From the NCBI GenBank assembly GCA_029237775.1, contig JAQZBR010000008.1:62001-126000 (forward strand): a DNA stretch of 64,000 bases, written 5' to 3'. Source of the DNA: Bacteroidota bacterium (GTDB lineage: Bacteria > Bacteroidota > Bacteroidia > 2-12-FULL-35-15). Under the pieces are notes generated by a model. That model was not told the DNA's origin. It saw only the letters and a list, made by a program, of their open reading frames with translations, and ran no database searches. Positions 26,105 through 34,589 of this stretch are shown here, piece by piece (position 1 is the first letter of the stretch; every line of letters begins with the position of its first letter). Both the position numbers and the translations under genes were made by a program.

Positions 26105-26550
26105 TTCATATCCATATTATCTTCCGCATACCATTCTGCATACGAAGTGTTCGTTTCTCTCAACATTAAATGATGAAGCTTAATATCATCAGGGAGCTCT
26201 CGCAGCAATTTTTCCGCGATATCGATCAGCATATTTTCACATGTGGGTTGAAAATCGACTAATATCAATTTAAGATGTTGTAACTCTTTCCACATGCTTT
26301 CAGCTGTTTCTTTACTTAAAACAAGTGAATGATCCAGCCGCGAAACGATCTTATCATTTACTACTTTTTTTATGTCTGAAAAATCAACCACCATTCCTGC
26401 CTTAGGACTATTATTGTCAGTGATAGGCTTTCCTTTCACAGTTACAGCCAGGTGATAAGAATGCCCGTGTATGTTTTTACAGGGACCATCATGATTCAAT
26501 AAAGCGTGAGCCATTTCAAACCTGAACTCCTTCGTTACTCTGATATACAT
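26101..26550 (-). CDS. queD: 6-carboxytetrahydropterin synthase-like (QueD/PTPS)
   Basis: 149 residues. The PTPS/QueD family zinc-binding His appear in F-E-M-A-H-A-L and I-H-G-H-S-Y, with C preceding (G-P-C-K-N-I-H-G-H) as the catalytic cysteine and a D-H-S-L-V-L segment. The family acts on dihydroneopterin triphosphate, giving 6-carboxytetrahydropterin for queuosine/preQ0 or pyruvoyltetrahydropterin. Pterin use in this operon is not explained by its neighbours. The start overlaps the PLP decarboxylase gene by 16 bases. Confidence 0.9.
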   Translation of the reverse strand: MYIRVTKEFRFEMAHALLNHDGPCKNIHGHSYHLAVTVKGKPITDNNSPKAGMVVDFSDIKKVVNDKIVSRLDHSLVLSKETAESMWKELQHLKLILVDFQPTCENMLIDIAEKLLRELPDDIKLHHLMLRETNTSYAEWYAEDNMDMK

Positions 26551-27779
26551 GACTGTGTCTGAGTTTTTAATTCACTGATGAATGTATCGATATTTCCTTT
26601 TGTTATGTGCGGCATCATGACAATCTTCCACCAATGAGGATCTTCATGCTTATCAGGAACAAGGACAAACTTATCTGCAATATTACTACTGATGTATTTT
26701 GCCCTGATCGCAATAATATTCAAAAAAGGATTCCTGAAATATTCAATACCTAACTTATCCAGCTGACAACAAAGCTCAGTTGTTCTGTCGACCAATGATT
26801 GCATTTTCATTTTCCAGCCCTCGGAACCGTAATTGTGAAGGATCATCCAGATTGCGATCGCGTTAGCCCCCGAACGGCTTCCACATAACGTATGATCCTT
26901 CCCTGTTACGTATTGGGCCTCTTCGGTACATACATATTTCATAAAGCCTTTGCGGATCAGAAATATTCCTGTTCCATAAGGCGTCTGCATCATTTTGTGA
27001 GCATCAATTGTGATCGAGGTAATATACGCATTCTTAAAACTGAACGAATTTTCCGGGTTAGTAAATGGATAAATGAATCCTCCAAATGCCGCATCAATGT
27101 GAAGCCTGAAGTTAAGATTGTTTTCCGCAAGAAAATCAACAACGGTATCAATATCATCTACAGAGCCGAACATCGTTGTAGAGAGGTTGAGATTAACAAT
27201 AAAAAAATTGACGCCCTCTTTTTGTACATCACGTATTTTTGTTTTGAGATCCCTCGTGTCAATTGCTCTTGTGTCGCTGTTGACATTAACGACCAATGAT
27301 CTAAGATTCAGAAGATTTGCGCCTTTTGCAAATGAATAATGACTGTCTTCAGAATAAACAACTGCAATTTCATTGATCTTCGCATCGTACTCCTTTACAA
27401 AATAATTTCTGTAGATCCACAATGCCTGAATGTTTGCTTCTGTCCCACCTGAGGCAACATAGCCGTCCTGTTCAGCTTCGTTTCCACCGAATACCTGCTC
27501 CGCGCAAATTGAGATCATCTCTCTTTCCATTTCCTGAGTTCCCTTGAAGATCTTTTCCGTTTCGCCAATAGTATGGCAGCCGATATGATTTGGATTAGCA
27601 ATCAGTGTAGACAAGAAAGGAGCATTCTCCAGAAATGGAGCATCTTCATAAAACACTTCACTGTCAAGATAAGTTCCGGGAATACCCAAGACCATACTCT
27701 TGCGGTAATTCATGTTTTTATTCAGAGCGTTGAACACTCTTAAATTTATTTTATCAGTTGTGAGTTTTGGCCAATACAC
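26535..27779 (-). CDS. PLP-dependent group II decarboxylase
   Basis: 414 residues of fold type I. The PLP lysine is in I-T-I-D-A-H-K-M (about 258-265), the cofactor Asp in H-I-D-A-A-F-G-G, and G-Y-V-A-S-G-G-T-E-A-N binds the phosphate. It resembles tyrosine/glutamate or histidine decarboxylases (MfnA/GadB-like); substrate not assigned. The GTG start keeps the N-terminus (YWPKLTTDKI), with an ATG at residue 23 as alternative. It lies 25 bases after the SafE-like gene and overlaps queD by 16 bases, so it is an internal gene of the cco run. Confidence 0.85.
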   Translation of the reverse strand: MYWPKLTTDKINLRVFNALNKNMNYRKSMVLGIPGTYLDSEVFYEDAPFLENAPFLSTLIANPNHIGCHTIGETEKIFKGTQEMEREMISICAEQVFGGNEAEQDGYVASGGTEANIQALWIYRNYFVKEYDAKINEIAVVYSEDSHYSFAKGANLLNLRSLVVNVNSDTRAIDTRDLKTKIRDVQKEGVNFFIVNLNLSTTMFGSVDDIDTVVDFLAENNLNFRLHIDAAFGGFIYPFTNPENSFSFKNAYITSITIDAHKMMQTPYGTGIFLIRKGFMKYVCTEEAQYVTGKDHTLCGSRSGANAIAIWMILHNYGSEGWKMKMQSLVDRTTELCCQLDKLGIEYFRNPFLNIIAIRAKYISSNIADKFVLVPDKHEDPHWWKIVMMPHITKGNIDTFISELKTQTQSCISE

Positions 27780-27803
27780 CGGTACTTTATTAAAGAGTAA
27801 ACA

Positions 27804-28514
27804 TTATTTTCTGCAGCATTGATGTTGGCTGCTTCCTGTAGTGGTTTTCTCGATTGAAGGGCTTACGTATGGAATCCCAAGGTTCATTCCTCTTAGGATC
27901 AATAAAACGGCCATCATTCCTACAAATACAGGAACTGTTTTCCGGATCTTCTCTCTGAAGCTGATGCTGATACGTTCGCGGATCAAAGTCACCGAGACCA
28001 TTGCAGGGAATGTTCCAAAGCCAAAACCCGCCATAAAAAGCGCACCTTTTAATGCATCACCGGTAGCAATAGCACCTGCGATCCCAAGGTAAACCAGACC
28101 GCATGGAAGCAAGCCATTCAGCAAGCCGATAAAAAACAAAGAGCGATAAGTATGAATTCCAAAAAGAGTACGGATCCTGGATTTGAGCGATTCCAGAAGA
28201 TGCATCACCGAACCTAATTTTAAAGGAAGGATTGACATCTTAGGAGCAAACAACAGAATTAAAATTAAACTGCCCAGCACAATAGATAGCAGGCTTTGCC
28301 ATCCTGCAAAGGCCACCCCCTGACCTAGTAAACCAAATAATAAACCGAGACAAGCATAAGTAAAAATGCGGCCAAGATTATAAATAAGACTGCCTGAGAG
28401 AATACTAAAAAAAGATTTCCTGTTGACAGGAATGGTGAGTGCAATAGGACCGCACATGCCAACACAGTGGAAGCTTCCAAGAAAACCGAGAGATATAGCA
28501 GCTAATAAAAACAT
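27804..28514 (-). CDS. SafE/UreH-like membrane protein of cytochrome oxidase assembly
   Basis: 236 residues with about six transmembrane helices. The first helix has G-F-L-G-S-F-H-C-V-G-M-C-G-P-I, the C-x-x-x-C metal-binding motif of the sulfite exporter TauE/SafE (UreH-like) family found in cbb3 operons, where members are linked to copper delivery. The C-terminus ends H-Q-C-C-R-K, an additional possible metal ligand. It lies 1 base after ccoH. Confidence 0.88.
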   Translation of the reverse strand: MFLLAAISLGFLGSFHCVGMCGPIALTIPVNRKSFFSILSGSLIYNLGRIFTYACLGLLFGLLGQGVAFAGWQSLLSIVLGSLILILLFAPKMSILPLKLGSVMHLLESLKSRIRTLFGIHTYRSLFFIGLLNGLLPCGLVYLGIAGAIATGDALKGALFMAGFGFGTFPAMVSVTLIRERISISFREKIRKTVPVFVGMMAVLLILRGMNLGIPYVSPSIEKTTTGSSQHQCCRK

Positions 28515-28515
28515 T

Positions 28516-28959
28516 TTAATTTATCTGAATTATTCCTTCGTTATAATATTCTTCTTTACCCACGTTCCAATTGATCTGGATCTTATACAAGCCTCTTTGC
28601 ATTTTTTCAGTTGAGATATTCCTGACTAATGAAGAATCTGCTGAAAGCGGGATGGTTTTATCCATCGAAGAATCGGAAGGCCTGAAAAAATAAACACTTG
28701 CAGCTATTTTTTGCGCTTTGAACTGAGCCGGAAATTTCAGCTGGAGTGCATCCTGTTTTAGTTCCCACCTAAGTGGCTCTGATAATTCGTTGGAACGATT
28801 TGTCTTGTTGATCTTGTCCTGAAAATTCAATTCCTGCTCATAATAGTCTTTCGACACGAGATCCACTTTTTGACGCATTGCCATGCTTACCATGCAAACT
28901 ATGAGGCCCACGAAGCCTACATAAAGTATTGTAATTTTATATCCCCAGCTGATTTTCAT
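28516..28959 (-). CDS. ccoH: FixH/CcoH family protein
   Basis: 147 residues. An N-terminal transmembrane helix (about 8-27) and a periplasmic domain with the FixH pattern (V-D-L-V-S-K-D-Y-Y-E-Q-E-L-N-F-Q after the helix). CcoH helps assemble and stabilise the cbb3 oxidase. It is 11 bases after ccoG. Confidence 0.9.
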   Translation of the reverse strand: MKISWGYKITILYVGFVGLIVCMVSMAMRQKVDLVSKDYYEQELNFQDKINKTNRSNELSEPLRWELKQDALQLKFPAQFKAQKIAASVYFFRPSDSSMDKTIPLSADSSLVRNISTEKMQRGLYKIQINWNVGKEEYYNEGIIQIN

Positions 28960-28970
28960 TTTTAAATTAT

Positions 28971-30380
28971 TTATTTGGTTGTTACAGGTCCGAGAAAAGT
29001 TGTTTTAACAGTTTCCAGCTTTTTATTACCGGAATAGATATCAACTGACAGATCTGTTTTTCTTTTCTTTATTTGATCCTTCGGCAGGTAGATAAAAAAG
29101 CTTGTTTCCGCTTTTGATTCCTTGTTTATCACAACATCTTTTCCAATCATTTTTATAAGGCCACTGCCATCCTTCAATTTTAGTGTAACAGGTACATTAT
29201 AATGTGTTTTGTTGATCAGCTTAATATTATATAAATTGCTCACCATGTTATTTTCCTGTTTCTGGAAAAGCATTCCGGGAGTCCGTAAGATCGTAGCATC
29301 TACATCCTTACGAGTTGCAAGCAGAACTACTAAAAACCCGATCAATCCCAGAAGCACTACTGAATAACCCTTTATCCTTGGAGTAAAACGAAGCTTCTCG
29401 CGATTTGCAATGCCGTTCTCTGAGGCCATACGTATAAGCCCTTTTTCAAACCCTACCTTGTCCATCATAAAATCACAGGCATCAATACATGCAGTGCAAT
29501 TCGTACATTCCATCTGCGTTCCGTTACGGATGTCAATCCCCATCGGACAAACCTTTACGCATTGCATGCAATCGATACAATCTCCTTTATCTTTCCTCGC
29601 ATTTTTCTTAAACTTATCCCTGGGCTCTCCACGTTCGTAATCGTAAGCAACCAGGATCGAGTTTTTATCTGTCATCACACCTTGCAAACGTCCGTAAGGA
29701 CATACGATCAGACAAACCTGTTCTCTGAACCACGAGTACACAGCGTAAAATATTCCGGTAAATACGAGGATCGAAGTAAAACCACCGATGTGTTCTGAAA
29801 TCGGTTCTTTCACGATCTTGAATAACTTTTCAGTTCCAATCACATAAGCAAGAAATGTATTAGCAATGATGAATGATACAAGAAAGAACACCAGGTGCTT
29901 GATCGTTTTCTTTATGATCTTATCTGTGTTATATGGCGCTTTCGCGAGTGCACGCTGATGACTTGCATCTCCTTCTATCCAGTATTCGATCCTGCGGAAA
30001 ACCATTTCCATAAAGATCGTCTGCGGACAAGCCCAACCACAGAACACTCTGCCAAATACAACGGTGAACAGAACAACAAACAATATAAATGCAAGCATCC
30101 CGATTCCGAAAATGAAGAAATCCTGCGGCCAGAATGTAACTCCAAAAAGAATAAAACGTCTTTCTATGATGTTAAATAAAAAAAGAGGATCGCCATTTAT
30201 TTTTACAAAAGGAAATGTGAAAAATGCCAGAAGATAAAAGATACTTACAATAGTTCTTGCATTATACAATTTCCCTTTCGGCTTCTGAGCAAAGATCCAG
30301 TTGCGCTTCCCTTCTTTGCTTATGGTAGCAACGTTATCGCGAAACGCATCACTTTTAATATGTGTAACAAATTCATTCAT
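28971..30380 (-). CDS. ccoG: cbb3 oxidase accessory protein CcoG (FixG/RdxA-like)
   Basis: 469 residues. Several transmembrane helices, a first set of Cys in F-C-G-W-A-C-P-Q-T and I-V-C-P-Y-G-R, then two 4Fe-4S cluster motifs, C-I-D-C-M-Q-C-V-K-V-C-P and C-T-N-C-T-A-C-I-D-A-C-D (about 270-310), and a C-terminal immunoglobulin-like periplasmic domain. CcoG is needed to reduce copper for delivery to the CuB site. The ATG shares one base with the ccoP stop (TAATG). Confidence 0.95.
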   Translation of the reverse strand: MNEFVTHIKSDAFRDNVATISKEGKRNWIFAQKPKGKLYNARTIVSIFYLLAFFTFPFVKINGDPLFLFNIIERRFILFGVTFWPQDFFIFGIGMLAFILFVVLFTVVFGRVFCGWACPQTIFMEMVFRRIEYWIEGDASHQRALAKAPYNTDKIIKKTIKHLVFFLVSFIIANTFLAYVIGTEKLFKIVKEPISEHIGGFTSILVFTGIFYAVYSWFREQVCLIVCPYGRLQGVMTDKNSILVAYDYERGEPRDKFKKNARKDKGDCIDCMQCVKVCPMGIDIRNGTQMECTNCTACIDACDFMMDKVGFEKGLIRMASENGIANREKLRFTPRIKGYSVVLLGLIGFLVVLLATRKDVDATILRTPGMLFQKQENNMVSNLYNIKLINKTHYNVPVTLKLKDGSGLIKMIGKDVVINKESKAETSFFIYLPKDQIKKRKTDLSVDIYSGNKKLETVKTTFLGPVTTK

Positions 30381-31564
30381 TATTTTACAATCTGTGCAGA
30401 ATCACCAGCTGCGATTTTAGTTGAATCACTTGATCCCGACTCTTTATACAGATCACCTTGTTTTTCTTTAGCATTCGGTGGATTTGTTCCATAGATAGAT
30501 TTTATGTAGCTCGATACTTCGTGGATCTGTTTGGCTCCCAGGTCCTGCTGCCATGCTTTCATTCCTTTTTCAGGATAACCATATTTGATAGTTTTGAAAA
30601 TATCTTTAATTCCCCCACTGTGTAACCAGTAGTCGTCAGTCAGGTTGGGACCAACTCCACCTTCGCCTGCACGTCCGTGACAAGCCGCGCAATTGTCCAT
30701 GAATAAATTCTTGCCCGAAATGAGAGATGCGTCATCGATCAGAGTTGTCGCATTATTTTCATCTACCAGGTTAGCCGCTTTTTTTCTGTACTCATCCATT
30801 TGGATCTTAGCTTGTAAAAGCTGATCCTCATATTCCGCTGTCTGAAGTTTTCCTGTATTGGATATGTGATAATGTACCATATAAATAACTGACCATACAA
30901 TAGTAAGATAGAATCCGTATTTCCACCAAGGAGGAAGATTATTATCCAACTCCCGAATCCCGTCATAAACGTGATCTGTCATGATCTCCTCTTCTTTCTC
31001 AATGGCAACAGAAGCATTAAGCTTTTCAATGATAGAAGGCTCTTTGATTGCCATCTTTGCTTTTTCTTCCGCCTTTTTCGCTCTGCGCTCTTCAACACCC
31101 AGTAAGTCCATCGACATTTTATAAAGCATCCATATAATAAACACTTCAAAAGCAATGATAATTAACATCAGATAGAATGTAAAGGAATTCAATCCCATGT
31201 AGGAATTTGCAGAATGGCTAACAGAAACAACTTCCTGAGCTTTAACTGAATTGGCGGAGACACCAAATACGATCAAAGCCACTACACATTTTAAACCATT
31301 TGAGTTCTCTTTCTTTTTCTTATCCTGCTCAACTTTATTTTGTGCTGCAGCTTTTATCACATCTGCAAAAACAATTATAACAATCACAAGCAAAATAATA
31401 ATGCTGAGAAGTGTAAGGAATAGAGGATTTGAAAAAGCTGAAGAAGTGGCTGCTTTTGCAGTACTTTCCTGTGCAAATGCTGAAATCGACAGTAATAATA
31501 AAGCGAAGGACAACACGAGTCGTTTTGTTTTCTTTGCTGATGTATTTCTAAAAGCGGTATCCAT
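30380..31564 (-). CDS. ccoP: Cytochrome c subunit CcoP, extended and single-heme
   Basis: 394 residues. A C-terminal cytochrome c domain with one heme motif C-A-A-C-H (292-296) and the CcoP transmembrane anchor (Y-G-F-Y-L-T-I-V-W-S-V-I-Y). Before these, the N-terminus has a signal-like helix, a hydrophobic segment (about 50-75) and further spans at about 95 and 128, unlike the single-anchor proteobacterial CcoP. The classical protein has two hemes, whereas only one CxxCH is seen here. Feeds electrons to CcoNO. The C-terminus is a Ser/Asp/Ala tail. Confidence 0.93.
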   Translation of the reverse strand: MDTAFRNTSAKKTKRLVLSFALLLLSISAFAQESTAKAATSSAFSNPLFLTLLSIIILLVIVIIVFADVIKAAAQNKVEQDKKKKENSNGLKCVVALIVFGVSANSVKAQEVVSVSHSANSYMGLNSFTFYLMLIIIAFEVFIIWMLYKMSMDLLGVEERRAKKAEEKAKMAIKEPSIIEKLNASVAIEKEEEIMTDHVYDGIRELDNNLPPWWKYGFYLTIVWSVIYMVHYHISNTGKLQTAEYEDQLLQAKIQMDEYRKKAANLVDENNATTLIDDASLISGKNLFMDNCAACHGRAGEGGVGPNLTDDYWLHSGGIKDIFKTIKYGYPEKGMKAWQQDLGAKQIHEVSSYIKSIYGTNPPNAKEKQGDLYKESGSSDSTKIAAGDSAQIVK

Positions 31565-31580
31565 AATTCAGAATGGTTTG

Positions 31581-31754
31581 TTATTGATTTGATTCGTTGT
31601 TCAAAGGAATATTCTTAAGGTCACTTATATGTCCCTTATCCGCTTTCATCACATAGATTATTAAGAGCGTGAAAAAAGTGAAGAAGATCGCTAATGATAT
31701 GAGAGGAAATATGGCAACTCCCGAAATGGATTCTAAATAATTGATGAATTTCAT
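31581..31754 (-). CDS. ccoQ: CcoQ-like small membrane protein
   Basis: 57 residues: a single hydrophobic span (about 13-36, VAIFPLISLAIFFTFFTLLIIYVM) and a polar C-terminus (KADKGHISDLKNIP). Length, single span, and position between ccoNO and ccoP fit CcoQ, which stabilises the oxidase core. ATG start, 5 bases after the ccoNO stop. Confidence 0.85.
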   Translation of the reverse strand: MKFINYLESISGVAIFPLISLAIFFTFFTLLIIYVMKADKGHISDLKNIPLNNESNQ

Positions 31755-31759
31755 GTTCT

Positions 31760-33880
31760 TTATTTTTTAATTTGAGATTTAATATCAGTTCCTATTCTTT
31801 GCAGGTAAGCAATCAGTGCTATAATTTCTTTGTTAGAAACAGTCTCTACTCCATCCTTCTTTAAGCTTGCAGTTATTCTTTCTGATTGTTCAGTTAAGTT
31901 TTTATTTGCCTCTTTATCAAATCCTGCAGGGTAAGGAACACCCAGCGTTTGCATAGCCCGTATTTTTGCAGCTGTGTTTGTTGTATCGAGATCGTCATCG
32001 AGCAACCAAGGGTAAGATGGCATGATCGAACCCGGTGACATGCTGGTAGGATCCAACATGTGATTGTAATGCCATGAATCGGGATACTTTCCTCCTACTC
32101 TGTGCAGATCGGGACCGGTACGTTTGGAGCCCCACTGGAACGGGTGATCATAAACAAACTCACCGGCTTTGGAATATTCACCGTAACGTGCGGTTTCAGA
32201 TCTGAAGGGCCGAACCATTTGTGAATGGCATGTGTAGCAACCTTCACGAATATAAATATCACGTCCCTGTAATTCAAGCGGTGTATAAGGCTTTACGCTT
32301 GCTATGGTTGGAACATTTGACTGGATCAGAAATGTAGGAACCATTTCAATGACTCCACCGATAAGGATCACAACAAGACTAAAAACCATCAATTGAACAG
32401 GTTTGCGCTCGATCCATCTGTGCCAGTGTTCACCTTTATGTGCAACATGTTCTTTTGCCAGAGGAGCCGCTTCCGCATCTTCATTTGCAAGAAAGTTTCC
32501 GGCTTTAACGGTTTTGTAAATATTGAAGGTCATCATGATCACACCGATCAGGTAAAGTGCTCCACCTAATGAGCGCGCAGCATACATCGGAGCGATCTGA
32601 GTCACTGTCTCAAGAAAGTTTGGATATTTCAACATCCCTTCTTCTGTAAACTCTTTCCACATTAAACTTTGCATGAAACCAGCCCAGTACATTGGAATAG
32701 CATAAAACAAAATACCCAGGGTTCCCAACCAGAAGTGCCAGTTAGCAAGCTTCTTTGACCAGATCTCTGTTCTGAACATTTTCGGGATCAGCCAGTATAG
32801 AATTCCGAACGTCAGGAATCCATTCCAGCCTAATGCTCCAACGTGAACGTGAGCAATGATCCAGTCAGTAAAGTGCCCTATTGCATTTACATTTTTTAAT
32901 GAAAGCATCGGCCCTTCGAATGTCGCCATACCATATGCTGTAATCGCAACAACTAAAAATTTCAAAACAACATCCTCACGTACTTTATCCCATGCACCGC
33001 GAAGCGTAAGTAATCCGTTGATCATCCCACCCCAGGACGGAGCAAGTAACATGATCGAGAAGACAACGCCTAATGATTGGGCCCAATCAGGTAAAGCTGT
33101 GTAAAGTAAGTGGTGAGGGCCTGCCCAGATGTACAGAAATATCAACGCCCAGAAGTGAATGATCGATAAGCGATAAGAATATACCGGGCGATTAGCAGCC
33201 TTAGGGATGAAGTAGTACATCAAACCTAAATATGGTGTGGTAAGGAAGAATGCAACAGCATTATGTCCGTACCACCATTGAACAAGAGCATCCTGCACAC
33301 CTGCGTACCATGAATAGCTTTTTAAGAATGTTACAGGGATCTCAACAGAATTAACAATATGAAGAACAGCAACAGTAACGAAGGTTGCAATATAGAACCA
33401 GATAGCTACGTACAAATGCCTTTCTCTTCTTTTGATGATCGTACCAAACATGTTCCATCCAAACACGACCCAGATCAAGGTGATCGCAATATCGATCGGC
33501 CATTCTAATTCTGCATATTCTTTTCCGGTTGTAAATCCAAGTGGAATGGTCAGCACTGCCGAAACAATGATCAGTTGCCAGCCCCAGAAATGGATCTTAC
33601 TTAAGGTATCATTGAACATACGCGCTTTACACAAGCGCTGTAATGAATAATACACACCCATAAAGATCCCGTTTCCGACAAATGCGAAGATCACGGCATT
33701 GGTATGTAGCGGACGTAGGCGGCCAAATGTGGTCATGCCGGTATTAAAGTTCAATGCAGGAAACACGAGCTGTAACGCTACCCAAAGCCCAACGGTCATC
33801 CCGATCAGTCCCCAGATGATCGTGGCGTATGCGAACTGCTTTACAATTTTGTTGTCGTAGGAGAATTTTTCTAATTCCAT
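31760..33880 (-). CDS. ccoN: Fused cbb3 oxidase subunits CcoN-CcoO
   Basis: 706 residues. Residues 1-480 are CcoN, the heme-copper oxidase core with at least 12 transmembrane helices and conserved H in R-L-R-P-L-H-T-N and W-W-Y-G-H-N-A-V-A-F. Residues about 500-706 are CcoO, a membrane-anchored cytochrome c with C-Y-T-C-H (548-552) and Met ligand candidates (S-I-M-P-S-Y). Fusion of N and O is typical in Bacteroidota. It reduces O2 to water at low oxygen and pumps protons. It is 9 bases after ccoS. Confidence 0.97.
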   Translation of the reverse strand: MELEKFSYDNKIVKQFAYATIIWGLIGMTVGLWVALQLVFPALNFNTGMTTFGRLRPLHTNAVIFAFVGNGIFMGVYYSLQRLCKARMFNDTLSKIHFWGWQLIIVSAVLTIPLGFTTGKEYAELEWPIDIAITLIWVVFGWNMFGTIIKRRERHLYVAIWFYIATFVTVAVLHIVNSVEIPVTFLKSYSWYAGVQDALVQWWYGHNAVAFFLTTPYLGLMYYFIPKAANRPVYSYRLSIIHFWALIFLYIWAGPHHLLYTALPDWAQSLGVVFSIMLLAPSWGGMINGLLTLRGAWDKVREDVVLKFLVVAITAYGMATFEGPMLSLKNVNAIGHFTDWIIAHVHVGALGWNGFLTFGILYWLIPKMFRTEIWSKKLANWHFWLGTLGILFYAIPMYWAGFMQSLMWKEFTEEGMLKYPNFLETVTQIAPMYAARSLGGALYLIGVIMMTFNIYKTVKAGNFLANEDAEAAPLAKEHVAHKGEHWHRWIERKPVQLMVFSLVVILIGGVIEMVPTFLIQSNVPTIASVKPYTPLELQGRDIYIREGCYTCHSQMVRPFRSETARYGEYSKAGEFVYDHPFQWGSKRTGPDLHRVGGKYPDSWHYNHMLDPTSMSPGSIMPSYPWLLDDDLDTTNTAAKIRAMQTLGVPYPAGFDKEANKNLTEQSERITASLKKDGVETVSNKEIIALIAYLQRIGTDIKSQIKK

Positions 33881-33889
33881 AAATATTGA

Positions 33890-34060
33890 TTATTTTTTGT
33901 TGGATTGATTTTCAGATCTGGTTTCGTTATCGAATAGCATTCGAACGGAAGGAGTATAATCATCGTCATACTGTCCCTTTTTCATTGCCCATAGAAAGGC
34001 GCATAAAAAGCCGCCTGCTACAAGTAAACTTATTCCGATAAGTATGAATAATGCGCTCAT
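33890..34060 (-). CDS. ccoS: CcoS-like oxidase assembly protein
   Basis: 56 residues from MSALFILIGIS. A transmembrane span (about 3-23), then W-A-M-K-K-G-Q-Y-D-D, the pattern of CcoS (G-Q-Y/F-D-D after the helix), and a charged tail. CcoS is needed for heme b and copper insertion into CcoN. The in-frame codons upstream to 34087 (MLSLKSSTN) overlap the transcript leader and are not conserved. First gene of the cco operon. Confidence 0.92.
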   Translation of the reverse strand: MSALFILIGISLLVAGGFLCAFLWAMKKGQYDDDYTPSVRMLFDNETRSENQSNKK

Positions 34061-34083
34061 GTTTGTGCTTGATTTTAACGAGA

Positions 34084-34126
34084 GCAAAACTACCGCGAAA
34101 GAAGGGGACAGCTGATGAGGGCTGTC
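34084..34126 (-). promoter_or_regulatory. CRP/FNR-like site and promoter of the cco operon
   Basis: On the minus strand TGACAGCCCTCA (34115-34126) has TGA and TCA halves around 6 bases. TAGTTTTG (34084-34091) fits TAnnTTTG. The centre-to-box offset is 29.5 bases. The predicted transcript starts about 20 bases before the ccoS ATG. Confidence 0.75.
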
Positions 34127-34136
34127 AGACGTGCTA

Positions 34137-34179
34137 ATGACTTTCGTCAGTTTTTGTTTTCAACAGGCAGTATACCTTT
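34137..34179 (+). promoter_or_regulatory. CRP/FNR-like site and promoter of the globin gene
   Basis: TGACTTTCGTCA (34137-34148) is an inverted TGAC/GTCA pair around 4 bases. TACCTTTG (34172-34179) fits TAnnTTTG. Offset 29.5 bases. The site lies beside, but does not overlap, the cco site at 34115-34126, so the two divergent promoters each have their own dyad. Confidence 0.8.
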
Positions 34180-34213
34180 GCGATGATTTAAGACGAACCA
34201 ATTTCAATTAACG

Positions 34214-34582
34214 ATGAAACAAGAAATTTTAACAGCCGAACACGTGAAAATGCTGGTAGACAATTTTTACGAAAAAGTGAATGCCGACAATTTATTATCA
34301 CCTGTATTTAATCAGGATGCAAAAGTTGACTGGCAGGCTCATTTGCCGAAGATGTATAAATTCTGGAATTCTATCTTATTGGGAACAGGAGAATACAGAG
34401 GACAACCTTTTCCTCCTCACACAGTTTTGAATATCGGGACGGAACATTTTGCCCGATGGATTCAACTCTTTTATGAAACAGTGAACGAGAATTTCGAAGG
34501 TGCGGTCGCGGAAGAAGCGTTGCAGAGAGCGAAAACCATTGCATCAATCTTCCAATATAAATTAGGGTTGACCAAGAACTAA
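34214..34582 (+). CDS. Group III truncated hemoglobin
   Basis: 122 residues, the expected size for a trHb3. The start L-V-D-N-F-Y-E-K-V-N-A-D and the A-H-L-P-K-M-Y-K-F-W-N-S-I-L-L-G segment are typical of the class, and the proximal His candidate is in T-E-H-F-A-R-W. Such globins bind O2 or NO and may protect the oxidase or deliver oxygen. It is divergent from the cco operon, controlled by a CRP/FNR-like site, and converges on ccoI. ATG start. Confidence 0.92.
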   Translation: MKQEILTAEHVKMLVDNFYEKVNADNLLSPVFNQDAKVDWQAHLPKMYKFWNSILLGTGEYRGQPFPPHTVLNIGTEHFARWIQLFYETVNENFEGAVAEEALQRAKTIASIFQYKLGLTKN

Positions 34583-34589
34583 CCGATCA

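Noticed and set aside
34137-34148. One shared bidirectional site for cco and globin
   Set aside because: The globin dyad is not at the offset for the cco -7 box. cco has its own dyad at 34115-34126, which fits exactly.
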